The notes under the pieces were generated by a model. It was not told the origin of the DNA, searched no databases, and saw only the letters and a list, made by a program, of their open reading frames with translations. DNA of 64,000 nucleotides from CAZBME01 sp964645835 (GTDB lineage Bacteria; Desulfobacterota; Syntrophia; Syntrophales; UBA8958): contig CAZYDG010000077.1 of the NCBI GenBank assembly GCA_964645835.1, positions 1-64,000 of the forward strand. The letters are read 5' to 3'. Positions 53,868-63,048 of the stretch are shown one piece after another. How positions within the stretch are numbered: position 1 is the stretch's first letter; each line of letters begins with the position of its first letter. Both the position numbers and the translations under genes were made by a program.

Positions 53868-54968
53868 TTATTTTTCCCATTTTTGACCCGTCACATACTT
53901 TTGGGTGCTTTTTCTGAGTCGGTAGGCTATCGTTTTAAATACTTTCTGAAAGTCGGCAGAGAGCTTGTTGAATTCAGAGTCAAAGAATTCGCGATCAAGG
54001 ATGCCAATCACCACCGTTCCTTTCGCAGTGGCTGTTGCAGACCTGGGTGTCTTATCGATATAGGCCAACTCGCCAAAGATGCCACCCTTCTTCAGGATTT
54101 CGACGATTATTTTATGATCATGCATTTTTTTGGAGATTTCGACTTCGTCCTCATCCACTACATAGGCCCAGTCGCCATTGGACCCTTCTTCGAAAATTAT
54201 TTGACCACTCTGGAATGTCTCATATGACGCAACCTGAAACATTTGTCCCTCCTCGATATGCCATTGCCAATATGACTCGATGACATTATCCGCCTGATTC
54301 GCTGAAATCGTCATATGTAGTACTGCTCCTGGCTTTTCAAACACTTCCACATTTTCTTTCGGTAGAATTCTAAAAACCTTTAGTGAAAATATTCCGCATG
54401 TATTCACCATCCTTTCTTCAGCAGCCTCTGCCAGATCTAGCCGTGTAGAAAAAGAAATGGCATTGTTCTTCATTCTAGCCAGAGAATCCTTTATGGTGTG
54501 CTGGACAACTGTCGCTGTATGGGTAATTTCCCTCTCGGTTTGGAAATCGAAGCTTTTCGACAGGAAGTAATATGCAGAGATCAAAGATGCCATGCCTGTG
54601 ACTACGGCTGTTAATATGACAAGCCAGATAATTTCAGTAGAAAAGGATGGCTGAGAAGAGAGCCCGGTCAAGATTCTGCTCGACATCGACAAGATACTTA
54701 GCAACTCTGAAACCGCAGCCATATCCATCACGGCCTGAAAATAACCGGGACAATCACCGGCAAGGACTGATTTCCCTATGGAAATGGCCATTAGGGGTGA
54801 ATTGGCGAGAAAATAGATGACGGCATATCCATCAGTACGAATGGCATTCCATTGAATTCTTTCATTCAAATTTTTAACCCTTTGTAGATGTAAACGATAA
54901 CCCGCAAGTTCCATTTTTCTGTCCTCACGCCTGAACATTACAGGTTCAAAGCTGCTACGCAGGCGCAT
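53868..54968 (-). CDS. Membrane protein with C-terminal cyclic-nucleotide-binding domain
   Basis: A 366-residue protein. A sensor-like N-terminal part leads to a membrane helix (about 112-134, IIWLVILTAVVTGMASLISA), a helical middle part resembling methyl-accepting sensor proteins, and a CRP-like cyclic-nucleotide-binding domain (235-355) with the phosphate-binding cassette GELAYIDKTPRSATA intact. An ATG at 54914 is an alternative start. No DNA-binding or catalytic output domain follows, so it may couple nucleotide binding to a partner. Confidence 0.72.
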   Translation of the reverse strand: MRLRSSFEPVMFRREDRKMELAGYRLHLQRVKNLNERIQWNAIRTDGYAVIYFLANSPLMAISIGKSVLAGDCPGYFQAVMDMAAVSELLSILSMSSRILTGLSSQPSFSTEIIWLVILTAVVTGMASLISAYYFLSKSFDFQTEREITHTATVVQHTIKDSLARMKNNAISFSTRLDLAEAAEERMVNTCGIFSLKVFRILPKENVEVFEKPGAVLHMTISANQADNVIESYWQWHIEEGQMFQVASYETFQSGQIIFEEGSNGDWAYVVDEDEVEISKKMHDHKIIVEILKKGGIFGELAYIDKTPRSATATAKGTVVIGILDREFFDSEFNKLSADFQKVFKTIAYRLRKSTQKYVTGQKWEK

Positions 54969-55086
54969 AGGCTTCCTTCACTGACTTCAATATATACTCA
55001 GTGACATTTCCATATAATTCAGGATATTATTCAGGGGAAATTAACTAATATAGAGATATAATCCTTCATAACATGGATCATCTATA

Positions 55087-55590
55087 ATGGACGCAGAACT
55101 TATAAAAGCCTATCGGCTGTTTCTTAAAGACAGCATCCGCAAGATCATAGATTTTCTGAAACCGATCAAAACAAAAGAATGGCTCCTCCTCCGATTCAAA
55201 AGTCTTACTCGCAAGAAGCAAAACGAGTTGGTCCAAGCATATTCATTTACCTCAAAAGAGATAGCTGCTGCCATTGTCAAAGCCAAGCAAGAGGGCTTCA
55301 TATTGAAATCACCCTGGACAAATCAAATCGTTCAGCCAAATACAGTGCGGGTGATTTTACAGCTCATATGGGTGTTTCAACCTTCATTGATGCTCAACAT
55401 GCCATTGCTCATAACAAGATCATGATCATTGACAAGGAAACGGTGATCACTGGCAGCTTCAATTTTACAAAGGCAGCTGAAGATAAAACGCTGAAAACCT
55501 CTTGATCATCAGGAACAAAGACCTTGCAAAGGTCTATATAAAGAACTAGATGGATCATAAGGAACATTCAGACGTATATGGAGGGGAATA
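55087..55590 (+). pseudogene. Decayed phospholipase-D-family nuclease
   Basis: Pieces of one PLD-family (Nuc-like) protein lie in successive frames: VQAYSFTSKEIAAAIVKAKQ (frame of 55087), then HIEITLDKSNRSAKY and HNKIMIIDKETVITGSFNFT with the HKD motif (frame of 55179), then ENLLIIRNKDLAKVYIKN in a third frame to about 55551. At least two frameshifts separate them, so no full enzyme is made. Sequencing error could explain one but hardly all. Confidence 0.78.
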
Positions 55591-55625
55591 AAATCTCAAT
55601 CTAACAATATTTAATGGGAGCGATT

Positions 55626-56063
55626 ATGCCTAACTTTAGTAAATATCTTGAAAATATTAAAGCAGGGCGAAAGGGTATAAATCCTTTCATGGAATTCATA
55701 GGAATAGAGCCTATCGAATTTAAGAAGGGCTATGCTCAATTCCGTATGCCTGTTCGTCCTGAATATTTACAGGCCGCAGGAAAAATGCAGGGTGGCCTGA
55801 TCGTTGCGCTAGCAGATGAAGCCATTGCCCATGCCATGGTTACTACATTAAATTCTAACGAAGGATTGACCACGATAGAACTCAAAAGTAACTTTCTGTC
55901 AGCGGTACGTTCAGGAGAACTTATTGCTACAGCTAGTGTTTTTAAAAAGGGCAGCAGTCTGGTTATTGGTGATTGTCTTGTAACTAATGATAAGGGAGAA
56001 AATATCTGCCGTGTCTCCGCAACATTTCTCCTGCTAAAAGACAAGGAACAGAAGGTTACATAA
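55626..56063 (+). CDS. PaaI-type hotdog thioesterase
   Basis: A 145-residue hotdog-fold acyl-CoA thioesterase. Marks: MPVRPEYLQAAGKMQGGLIVALADEA (catalytic HG/GG region, here MQGG; usual Asp/Glu in DEA) and ELKSNFLSAVRSGELIATA. Such enzymes hydrolyse aryl- or medium-chain acyl-CoA in the cytoplasm. The start follows GGGAGCGATT. It is in an area rich in acyl-CoA genes. Confidence 0.88.
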   Translation: MPNFSKYLENIKAGRKGINPFMEFIGIEPIEFKKGYAQFRMPVRPEYLQAAGKMQGGLIVALADEAIAHAMVTTLNSNEGLTTIELKSNFLSAVRSGELIATASVFKKGSSLVIGDCLVTNDKGENICRVSATFLLLKDKEQKVT

Positions 56064-56191
56064 ATGTTCATGGCATAAGTCAATAAATATCTAAGTTAAT
56101 TGGAGATAGCTACAGCTTCACATTTCCATTGCACCGAATGGGAATATTAAAGAAATTATTGAGAGACAATAAGCATATTTGGGGAATAAAA

Positions 56192-56698
56192 ATGGCTGAC
56201 AGTTTCACCAAAACATTTGAAAAGCTTAAACGGCAGAGTTTTAGAAAATCGGTTAACAAGATATGGGGCATGATCAAGGAGGGGCAGACAGCCGAATTGG
56301 GCCAGGAAGAGCTCAAACTATGGCACATTCTTCTGGATCACCAGGAATACCATGAACATTTTGAAAATAATGATGTACTTGATGGAAGCGAATATGAATT
56401 GAATGAGGGATTTAATCCTTTTCTCCATATCAGTCTTCACCAGATGGCCGAAGATCAAATTACTTTAGAATCTCCCATTGAAGCGGCCATGCTTTGCGAA
56501 TCCATAGAAAAAATGGGCCATACCAGACATGAGGCAATTCATGTGATCATCATGATCCTGATTCATGTGATCTTTGATGCTTTTAAAAAAGATAAGATTT
56601 TTAATGAAGAACGATATTTACGCTTGCTGATTAAATGCAGAAAGGTCCCAATTTCAGAAATGCAGAGTGTTGTTGAGAGGGATTTTACGAGCAATTGA
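56192..56698 (+). CDS. DUF1841-family protein
   Basis: A 168-residue protein of the DUF1841 family: NPFLHISLHQMAEDQI and HTRHEAIHVIIMILIHVIFDAF, with the conserved His residues and a C-terminal YLRLLIKC. Function is unknown; the His pattern suggests metal binding. Start 56192 has GGGGAATAAAA upstream; the frame continues 21 codons further without a better site. Confidence 0.8.
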   Translation: MADSFTKTFEKLKRQSFRKSVNKIWGMIKEGQTAELGQEELKLWHILLDHQEYHEHFENNDVLDGSEYELNEGFNPFLHISLHQMAEDQITLESPIEAAMLCESIEKMGHTRHEAIHVIIMILIHVIFDAFKKDKIFNEERYLRLLIKCRKVPISEMQSVVERDFTSN

Positions 56699-56838
56699 CG
56701 CTAGTAGAAGCTCTTGATGAACAAGGTAGCCAGATCTGCTATACATGTGGCAGTTTGATTGATGAGAGGTCATTCCCCTTGTCTGAGCTTCTTAAAACCG
56801 AATGGAAGCTGGATACCAAAAGGAAGGTTGGCTATTGA
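56695..56838 (+). other. Possible small TTG-start ORF with CxxC
   Basis: A 47-codon frame from a TTG that overlaps the previous stop codon (TTGA) and encodes ICYTCGSLIDERSFPLSELL. The coupling and CxxC suggest a zinc peptide or the frameshifted tail of a longer protein. Weakly supported. Confidence 0.25.
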
Positions 56839-56885
56839 CGATGTCTCGATAGTGATCGCCAAGAACTTATGGAAAAGAGAAAAAA

Positions 56886-57485
56886 ATGAAAACATACTTC
56901 AGGATTAAGATGACCGTCAAAACGATTATCCGGCTGATTCTGATTTTAACATTAGTGGTGTCTCTTGCCAGCTGCATAGATGAAAACAAATACCCTCCAT
57001 TATCAAATGTTCCTAAAGTAGACATCAACCGCTATTCAGGGCTTTGGTATGAAATTGCCAGAATTGATCATTCTTTCCAGAAGGACTGCGTTGCTTCTAC
57101 TGCTGAATATTCATTAAGAGATGATGGATATATTAAGGTTGTCAACAAATGCAGGAAGAAGAACCTCGATGGAGAAGTATCCTCTATCGAAGGAAAAGCA
57201 TGGATAATAGATAAAAGTTCAAATGCCTGGTTGAAAGTTCAGTTTTTCTGGCCCTTCAATGGAGATTATGTGATTATTGGCCTGGATGAGAAAGAATATC
57301 AATATGCCGTAGTTGGACATCCTTCAAGAGACTATCTCTGGATTCTTTCACGGAAACCTCGACTGGATGAAGGAATATACAAGAAAATCATGGGAGACAT
57401 TACTAAGCAGGGTTATGATGTCCAGAGAATCCGAAAGTATCCTCAAGTCGTTGTGGATGGGCATGAAGAAGCATGTCCTTATTAA
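56886..57485 (+). CDS. blc: Outer-membrane lipocalin (Blc-like)
   Basis: A 199-residue lipoprotein (signal with lipobox LASC at 28-31) with a bacterial lipocalin domain: VDINRYSGLWYEIARIDHSF (G-x-W motif), AEYSLRDDGYIKVVNKC, LKVQFFWPFNGDYVIIGLD and YLWILSRKPRLDE. Lipocalins bind hydrophobic ligands such as lysophospholipids. Strong family match; ligand unknown. Confidence 0.93.
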   Translation: MKTYFRIKMTVKTIIRLILILTLVVSLASCIDENKYPPLSNVPKVDINRYSGLWYEIARIDHSFQKDCVASTAEYSLRDDGYIKVVNKCRKKNLDGEVSSIEGKAWIIDKSSNAWLKVQFFWPFNGDYVIIGLDEKEYQYAVVGHPSRDYLWILSRKPRLDEGIYKKIMGDITKQGYDVQRIRKYPQVVVDGHEEACPY

Positions 57486-57503
57486 AATTTCAGGAGAGAG
57501 GCA

Positions 57504-58382
57504 ATGGAAATAAGTTCCCGCTTCGTAGGTGCCCTACTTAAACCTCTGGAGGCCCGGATCACATGGAGACAGACGACAAATTATGCTGCGGCCCTCGGCG
57601 ACGCCAATTCCCGCTATATCGATGACGAGCACCCAGGTGGGTTGGTTGCCCCGCCCATGTTCTGCGTAGCAGTGACATGGCCCATATCCGAACATATAGG
57701 GGATTTTATCGAAGCCCCGGAATTCCCCATCGAAATCATCGCCACACAGGTTCATTACATGGAGCATCTCCAGATTCACCGTCTTATACGTCCATCCGAC
57801 AATCTTACCATTCAGGGCCGATTGGCAGCCATCCTTCCCCACAAGGCAGGCTCATTGATGGTCCTACGCTATGATGCCTGCGATCAGGCAGGTAATCTTG
57901 TCTTTACGGAGCACATTGGAGGCATGATGCGAGGCGTCCGTTGCATCGATGCTGGTGCAGGAGAAGAGAATCTGCCCGTCTTGCCTTCTTTTCCCGGATC
58001 GGAGCAACTTCTATGGGAATCGGTTATTCCCATTGAACGGACAGCGCCATTCATCTACGATGGGTGTTCGAACATTTATTTCCCCATTCATACATCGGTG
58101 CAATTCGCCCACCAGGTAGGCCTCCCCGATATTATCTATCAAGGGACGGCGACCTTGGCCCTGGGTGTGCGAGAAGTGATTAACAGAGAAGCCGCAGGCG
58201 ACCCAGATCTCGTACAGACCATATCCTGTCGTTTCACAGGTATGGTTATTCCACCAGGGGACATTCGTGTGCAACTTCTGGGGCGTAAACAGGAGAATAT
58301 AGGCAAGAATCTTTTTTTTACCATTCTGAACAAGGACGGAAAGAAGGCCATCAGCGACGGTGTTGTAACCCTCAAAAAATAA
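57504..58382 (+). CDS. MaoC-like double-hotdog hydratase/dehydratase
   Basis: A 292-residue protein with two hotdog units (about 1-140 and 160-290), as in FAS1-type dehydratase/MaoC proteins. The N-terminal unit has YAAALGDANSRYIDD, the C-terminal one has HTSVQFAHQVGLPDIIYQGT and a SCRFTGMVIPPGD strand. These hydrate or dehydrate acyl-CoA thioesters. It is followed at 11 bp by an AMP-forming acyl-CoA ligase, so both probably act in one acyl-CoA pathway. Confidence 0.82.
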   Translation: MEISSRFVGALLKPLEARITWRQTTNYAAALGDANSRYIDDEHPGGLVAPPMFCVAVTWPISEHIGDFIEAPEFPIEIIATQVHYMEHLQIHRLIRPSDNLTIQGRLAAILPHKAGSLMVLRYDACDQAGNLVFTEHIGGMMRGVRCIDAGAGEENLPVLPSFPGSEQLLWESVIPIERTAPFIYDGCSNIYFPIHTSVQFAHQVGLPDIIYQGTATLALGVREVINREAAGDPDLVQTISCRFTGMVIPPGDIRVQLLGRKQENIGKNLFFTILNKDGKKAISDGVVTLKK

Positions 58383-58393
58383 GGAGGATCATC

Positions 58394-59989
58394 ATGGGTT
58401 GGCAGAATTTGAATCTGACATGGCATTATGTGGAAAAGTGGGCGCAGGATAAACCGTCAGCGGAAGCGCTGGCTTTCGGAGATGAACGACTGACCTGGGG
58501 CGATTTCAAGCTGAACATGGATTTGATCTCCAAGGCCTATCTAGATATCGGCGTGGCCAAAGGCGATCGGATCGCTCTCCTGTCAGCAGCGCGCAATGAA
58601 TTTCTCCTCACCTACATGGCAGCGGGCAAGATAGGGGCCATGTGGCTGGGCCTGAACCCCAAGTTTACCCTTGATGAACTTCGTTACCAGATCGGTGATT
58701 CACGTCCTGCAGTCCTTATCGCCGTCCGAACCTTCCTCGGCAACGATCTGGGAGAAACCATCACGGCCCTGAAGCAGGAATTCTCATTTATCAAGAAAAT
58801 CCTTGTTATTGGGAATCCCATAGAAGGAACGGACAATTTCATGGAATTTATCGCCAGACCACGGCCGGAGTTTGACGCTACCCTCGTAAAACGTTCCGAG
58901 GAGGTCCGTCCCGATGATAATGCTCTTCTCATGTATACGTCAGGGTCCACGGGAAAACCCAAGGGTGTCGTGCATACGCACCGTAGTATTGTCGAGAACA
59001 TCAAGGTCGAAGTGAATAAATTCTATATCAGTGAGAACACACGTTGCCTTCTCCATTTTCCCATCAACCATGTGGCAGCCGATGTGGAAATCGGTTTCGC
59101 TGCCGTTATGTCCGGTGGATGTCTCGTTTTCATGGAGCAGTTCGACCCCGTTGGTGCATTAAAGACGATCGAAGCGGAAAAGATCAATCTGTTCGGTCAG
59201 GTTCCGGTTATGTTTCTTCTTCAGATGAAGCAGCCCGAATTTTTTACAACCGATTTCAAGCATGTCAGGGTCATGGCCTGGGCCGGTGCAGCGGCTCCAA
59301 GGATCATGGTTGACGTTCTGAGTGGAATATGCGCCAATACAGGCTCCATGATGATCACTGGATATGGCAGCACGGAGGTTTGCGGATTTGTCACCTATAC
59401 GGAAGCGGGGGATGATCCGGACACGTTGTTGAAGACAGCGGGTAAAATCGCTCCGCCTTTTGAACTGAGGATTGTCGATGACAGCCGCCGGGAGTTACCC
59501 GAAGGCCAGATCGGAGAAATCGCCGTTCGGGGACCTTTCATGTTCAAGGAGTATCTGAATAACCCCGAGGCCACGGCTGAGGTTCTCGACCAGGACGGTT
59601 GGTATTATACATCCGATCTGGCTTACAAGGATGCCCGTGGCTACATCACCATTACGGGTCGCAAATCTGAAATGTTCAAGACAGGAGGTGAAAACGTCTA
59701 TCCCCGTGAGGTCGAGGAGGTTCTCGAAACTCACCCAAACGTCTTGTTCTCCGCTGTTATGGGTGTGCCCGATGACATTTACCAGGAAGTTGGCTGGGCC
59801 TTTGTTATGCCTAAGCCGGGAATGGACGTAAGTGAGGAGGAATTGAGGGATATCTGCCGATCAAAACTGGCTAATTTCAAAGTGCCGAAGAAGTTCTTCA
59901 TCAGGCCTATCCTACCCCTTCTAGCGAGCGGAAAGGTCAGCAAAATGGCTCTGAAGGATGAAATACGGGATATGCTCAAAGGGTCTTAA
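58394..59989 (+). CDS. AMP-forming acyl-CoA synthetase
   Basis: A 531-residue ligase of the ANL superfamily: LLMYTSGSTGKPKGVVHTHR (P-loop), ITGYGSTEVCGFVTY (A5), YTSDLAYKDARGYITITGRK (A7-A8 hinge) and the catalytic Lys in LASGKVSKMAL. It activates a carboxylic acid with ATP and CoA. Unlike the ligase at 30236 it is intact. The preceding MaoC-like gene and the enoyl-CoA hydratase after it suggest fatty- or aromatic-acid turnover. Confidence 0.93.
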   Translation: MGWQNLNLTWHYVEKWAQDKPSAEALAFGDERLTWGDFKLNMDLISKAYLDIGVAKGDRIALLSAARNEFLLTYMAAGKIGAMWLGLNPKFTLDELRYQIGDSRPAVLIAVRTFLGNDLGETITALKQEFSFIKKILVIGNPIEGTDNFMEFIARPRPEFDATLVKRSEEVRPDDNALLMYTSGSTGKPKGVVHTHRSIVENIKVEVNKFYISENTRCLLHFPINHVAADVEIGFAAVMSGGCLVFMEQFDPVGALKTIEAEKINLFGQVPVMFLLQMKQPEFFTTDFKHVRVMAWAGAAAPRIMVDVLSGICANTGSMMITGYGSTEVCGFVTYTEAGDDPDTLLKTAGKIAPPFELRIVDDSRRELPEGQIGEIAVRGPFMFKEYLNNPEATAEVLDQDGWYYTSDLAYKDARGYITITGRKSEMFKTGGENVYPREVEEVLETHPNVLFSAVMGVPDDIYQEVGWAFVMPKPGMDVSEEELRDICRSKLANFKVPKKFFIRPILPLLASGKVSKMALKDEIRDMLKGS

Positions 59990-60032
59990 GTCATATGACT
60001 TGTCAATCAAAATGGTTTAGGAGCAACCTTAC

Positions 60033-60128
60033 ATGACCAAATCGGATCTTGTCGAAGCTCTGGCCGCTAAGGAAAATCTTACTGAGAAATAAGCAATAGA
60101 AATCATCGATCCGATCTTCAAAGGGAAC
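60033..60128 (+). pseudogene. N-terminal fragment of an HU/IHF-like gene
   Basis: MTKSDLVEALAAKENLTEK is a typical HU start; the next codon is TAA (60090-60092) where HU has Lys, then AIEIIDPIFKG continues in frame. Similarity stops there. The other half is found at 61961. AGGAG precedes the ATG. Confidence 0.75.
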
Positions 60129-60170
60129 TATAGATACGCTGAAATACGGAGATAGGAAGGAGGGGGCTAT

Positions 60171-60965
60171 ATGGAATTTGAAAATATTATCTTTGAGAAG
60201 GACAATAACATCGCGACAATTAGATTGAATCGTCCTAAATATTTTAATGCTTTGGACTTCCCTCTTGGGAACGAACTGGTTAGTGCGTTGGAGATCTGCC
60301 AAGATGATGAAGAAATCAGAGCTGTTGTCTTGACGGGAGAGGGTAAAGCTTTTTGCTCCGGTGGTGATCTTCGGTTATTTAAAGAACATTTGGATAGTAA
60401 CAATCCATCAGAGGTAGTCCGGAAACTTGTACGAGTTTTCAATACAATTATACATGGTATTCGTTCCACACCAAAACCAGTTATCGCTTCCATCAATGGT
60501 GCTCTAGGTGGCGGTGGTTTTACACTTGCCGCAGCTTGTGATATTCGGATAGCGGCATCTTCCGCAATATTCAGACAAGGATACACAAGCGTCAGTCTTG
60601 TTCCTGATGGAGCATGGACACTAATGGTTCCGATGCTCATTGGTTTAGGGAAAGCTACGGAGCTGGTCCTTATAGATCCTATTCTCAGCGCCAAACAGGC
60701 TATGGAAATTGGTCTGGTTAACCAAGTCGTTGATGACACTGATCTGAAGAGGGTAACTCAGGCATTAGCAGAAAAACTGGCAAACGGTCCAACAAAGGCA
60801 TTTGCTATTTCCAAGGATAATCTCAATAATGCCATGCTTGGACTTCTGGAACGGCAACTTGAACTTGAGCGATCAGGAATGATTAAAGCTGCGAAAACAG
60901 ATGATTATAAAGAGGGTCTCACAGCGTTTTTTGAGAAAAGAGAAGCTCACTTTACGGGAAGATAA
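60171..60965 (+). CDS. Enoyl-CoA hydratase/isomerase family protein
   Basis: A 264-residue crotonase. Marks are the N-terminal ATIRLNRPKYFNALD, oxyanion-hole GEGKAFCSGGDLRLF, and NGALGGGGFTLAAACDIRIA. Where the catalytic glutamate region of true hydratases lies, this protein reads SLVPDGAWTLMVP with Asp, so it may be an isomerase or have altered activity. AGGAAGGAGGGGGCTAT precedes the ATG. It lies within the interval that separates the two HU fragments. Confidence 0.9.
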   Translation: MEFENIIFEKDNNIATIRLNRPKYFNALDFPLGNELVSALEICQDDEEIRAVVLTGEGKAFCSGGDLRLFKEHLDSNNPSEVVRKLVRVFNTIIHGIRSTPKPVIASINGALGGGGFTLAAACDIRIAASSAIFRQGYTSVSLVPDGAWTLMVPMLIGLGKATELVLIDPILSAKQAMEIGLVNQVVDDTDLKRVTQALAEKLANGPTKAFAISKDNLNNAMLGLLERQLELERSGMIKAAKTDDYKEGLTAFFEKREAHFTGR

Positions 60966-61039
60966 TCTCACATTGAAGCTTTAACGAATATCATGAAATA
61001 CTCGATGAATCGTCGTTTCTAAATAAAAAGAGGACTGAC

Positions 61040-61612
61040 ATGGACGTATTGAAAGCGATCAAGAACAGAAGGAGTTGCAGAAATTTTCTCGCCGAGCCAA
61101 TTAGCAGCGACTTAATCGAAAAGATCCTTGAATCTGCAACGTGGGCTCCATCAGCAGCCAATAATCAACCATGGGAATTCATCGTCATCACTAACAAGGA
61201 AATCAAGGATAAGATCCATTTTGAATCAATGATCTGCAAAAAGAAGATTTATGACCGGAGCGGATGGAAATGGGTTGATAAATATCAGGCGGGATTTATA
61301 ATGGAGGCTCCGGTGATTATCGCCGTTGTTGGTGATCCGGAAAAGATTGGAGCGCATAAATATCTGAAAGGAACTGAAGCCATTTACCAGCATGGTTGTG
61401 CAGCGGCCATTCAGAATATGCTTCTGGCTGCTCATGCACTGGGCCTGGGATCTCTATGGTTTACCTTATTCGATAGGGATATAATGAAGCAGACGCTTGG
61501 AATCGAAGAAACGAAAGAACCGTTGGCGATGATCTGCATTGGAAAAGCGGCAGGATCTCCTCTTCAGACCCCGAGGAAAGAAATAAAACAAATAACAAGA
61601 TACATAAAATGA
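61040..61612 (+). CDS. Nitroreductase-family flavoprotein
   Basis: A 190-residue FMN-dependent nitroreductase: KAIKNRRSCRNFLAEPI at the N-terminus (FMN-binding Arg cluster), WAPSAANNQPWEFIVI and AIQNMLLAAHALGLGSLWFT (FMN/dimer region) and IGKAAGSPLQTPRK at the end. Many such proteins in anaerobes reduce nitro or quinone compounds or oxidise thiols; substrate unknown. GAGGACTGAC is a modest ribosome site. Confidence 0.92.
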   Translation: MDVLKAIKNRRSCRNFLAEPISSDLIEKILESATWAPSAANNQPWEFIVITNKEIKDKIHFESMICKKKIYDRSGWKWVDKYQAGFIMEAPVIIAVVGDPEKIGAHKYLKGTEAIYQHGCAAAIQNMLLAAHALGLGSLWFTLFDRDIMKQTLGIEETKEPLAMICIGKAAGSPLQTPRKEIKQITRYIK

Positions 61613-61639
61613 TCAATTGAAGTATATTACTCTGGAATC

Positions 61640-61903
61640 ATGCCACCATCCACCATGAACTCTGAAGATGAAGACGCTCGTGAATACGTGCATCCTGATA
61701 AAAATGTCCTCTTGAAGCTGGCTAAAGCGAGAATGCCTTACGGAAAATATGAAGGTTGTCTTCTTGTGGATCTTCCGGAGCACTATGTAATATGGTTGTC
61801 CCAAAAAGGATTTCCGGAAGGTGAGTTGGGGGAAATGCTTAAAACTGTTTATGAAATAAAAACCAACGGACTGGAATATCTTTTCAAACCGCTTAAAGAA
61901 TGA
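61640..61903 (+). CDS. DUF3820-family protein
   Basis: An 87-residue protein with MPYGKYEGCLLVDLPEHYVIW and WLSQKGFPEGELGEML, the DUF3820 signature (MPFGKYKG...LP..YL.W). Function is not established. The first about 30 residues are charged and outside the domain. It lies just upstream of the HU C-terminal fragment. Confidence 0.82.
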   Translation: MPPSTMNSEDEDAREYVHPDKNVLLKLAKARMPYGKYEGCLLVDLPEHYVIWLSQKGFPEGELGEMLKTVYEIKTNGLEYLFKPLKE

Positions 61904-61960
61904 TGTGTGTTATGATCATTCTTCTGAATCTGGCCTATGATATTTATCCTATTTAACTGA

Positions 61961-62113
61961 ATGGCAAAGGAAATAAAACAGGGTGACAAGATCGAAATCC
62001 GGGGTTTCTCAAGCTTTGTCATCAAGGAATATAAAGCCTACGCCGTTAGAGCAATGAAAAATGTGATGAAGCGAAATACCATCGAACAAAAGACATGGAA
62101 TTATGGAAGATAG
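61961..62113 (+). pseudogene. C-terminal fragment of an HU/IHF-like gene
   Basis: KQGDKIEIRGFSSFVIKEYKAYA is the beta-arm base of HU; after this the sequence departs from HU (lost GRNPKTG) and ends at 62113, overlapping the acetyltransferase start. With the piece at 60033 it makes nearly the first two thirds of one HU gene. Confidence 0.72.
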
Positions 62114-62561
62114 AAACAGAATAGAAATAACTGCAATTCAAGAGATAGACTTACCACAGTTAGCTTATCTGCAAAGTGAGTTGATCAATGAGAAAGCTGA
62201 TATGCAAAGGATGCAGAACATTCTTTCTGTAATTCTCAAAGACAATAACTACTGTCTCTTGGGTGCAAAGAAGAACGGACAATTGGTTGGGTCTTTAGTA
62301 TGTATCGTTTGTCACGATCTTTTTGGGAAATGTATCCCCTTTATGATTGTTGAAAATATGATTGTAACTAAACAGCTACAGGGGCAAGGCATTGGATCTA
62401 TGCTTATGGAAGAAGTGGAAAAGATCGCAAAATCACGAAGCTGTAGATATATAACTCTTGTTTCATCAGCCAAAAGGAAAAAAGCTCACAGATTCTATCT
62501 TGGCTGTGGTTTTGAATCGCAGAATTATAAGGCATTTAAAAAATACATTGACGGTAGGTGA
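62103..62561 (+). CDS. GNAT-family N-acetyltransferase
   Basis: A 152-residue GNAT protein. The acetyl-CoA-binding motif is VTKQLQGQGIGSMLMEEVEK (Q-x-x-G-x-G) and motif B follows with YITLVSSAKRKKAHRFYLGCGFE. Substrate unknown; similar proteins acetylate small amines or peptides. The ATG lies inside the HU fragment. Confidence 0.92.
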   Translation: MEDRNRIEITAIQEIDLPQLAYLQSELINEKADMQRMQNILSVILKDNNYCLLGAKKNGQLVGSLVCIVCHDLFGKCIPFMIVENMIVTKQLQGQGIGSMLMEEVEKIAKSRSCRYITLVSSAKRKKAHRFYLGCGFESQNYKAFKKYIDGR

Positions 62562-62574
62562 TCGGGTAAGCGGA

Positions 62575-62640
62575 AGTTTTTCTCTTCCTCTCCCCACACC
62601 ACCCGGCATACGGGTCCGCACCGGGCGGTTCACAGAGATT
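62575..62640 (-). other. Possible group II intron fragment
   Basis: On the minus strand GAACCGCCCGGTGCGGACCC and GTATGCCGGGTGGTGTGGGG resemble a conserved stem of bacterial group II introns as I recall it. No maturase is nearby. The rest of 62562-63048 holds no supported gene. Confidence 0.3.
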
Positions 62641-63048
62641 ACCGGGCCATAGCGGGATGCCATATTATGGCAATAATTAACAAGTGCCCTTGCTCTCTTT
62701 CTTTTGGTTATTGTTGATACGAAGAAACACATGGACGTGCAGACTCGTAGATGGACACCATATTCGGAACCATAGACCATTTTATCATTCTTGCCTGAGT
62801 ATTTCGGGTCGAAACATTCACAGTTCCGGGTTCATTATATTCGAATATTCGCTGCGAGTGCTGCATCCTCAAGTATGCCAATATATTGACACACATGAAA
62901 CATTACAAACGGTATTCCTTATCTAATGACACGCTTTCTATTTGACATGTCAGGTTGCATCCGGTAAATTTCAAAAGGCATTTTATTCTCTCCATATCAG
63001 CCTTTTTTAACTGCATACAGCAATTGAATGACGTCATGGAGTTCCCAT

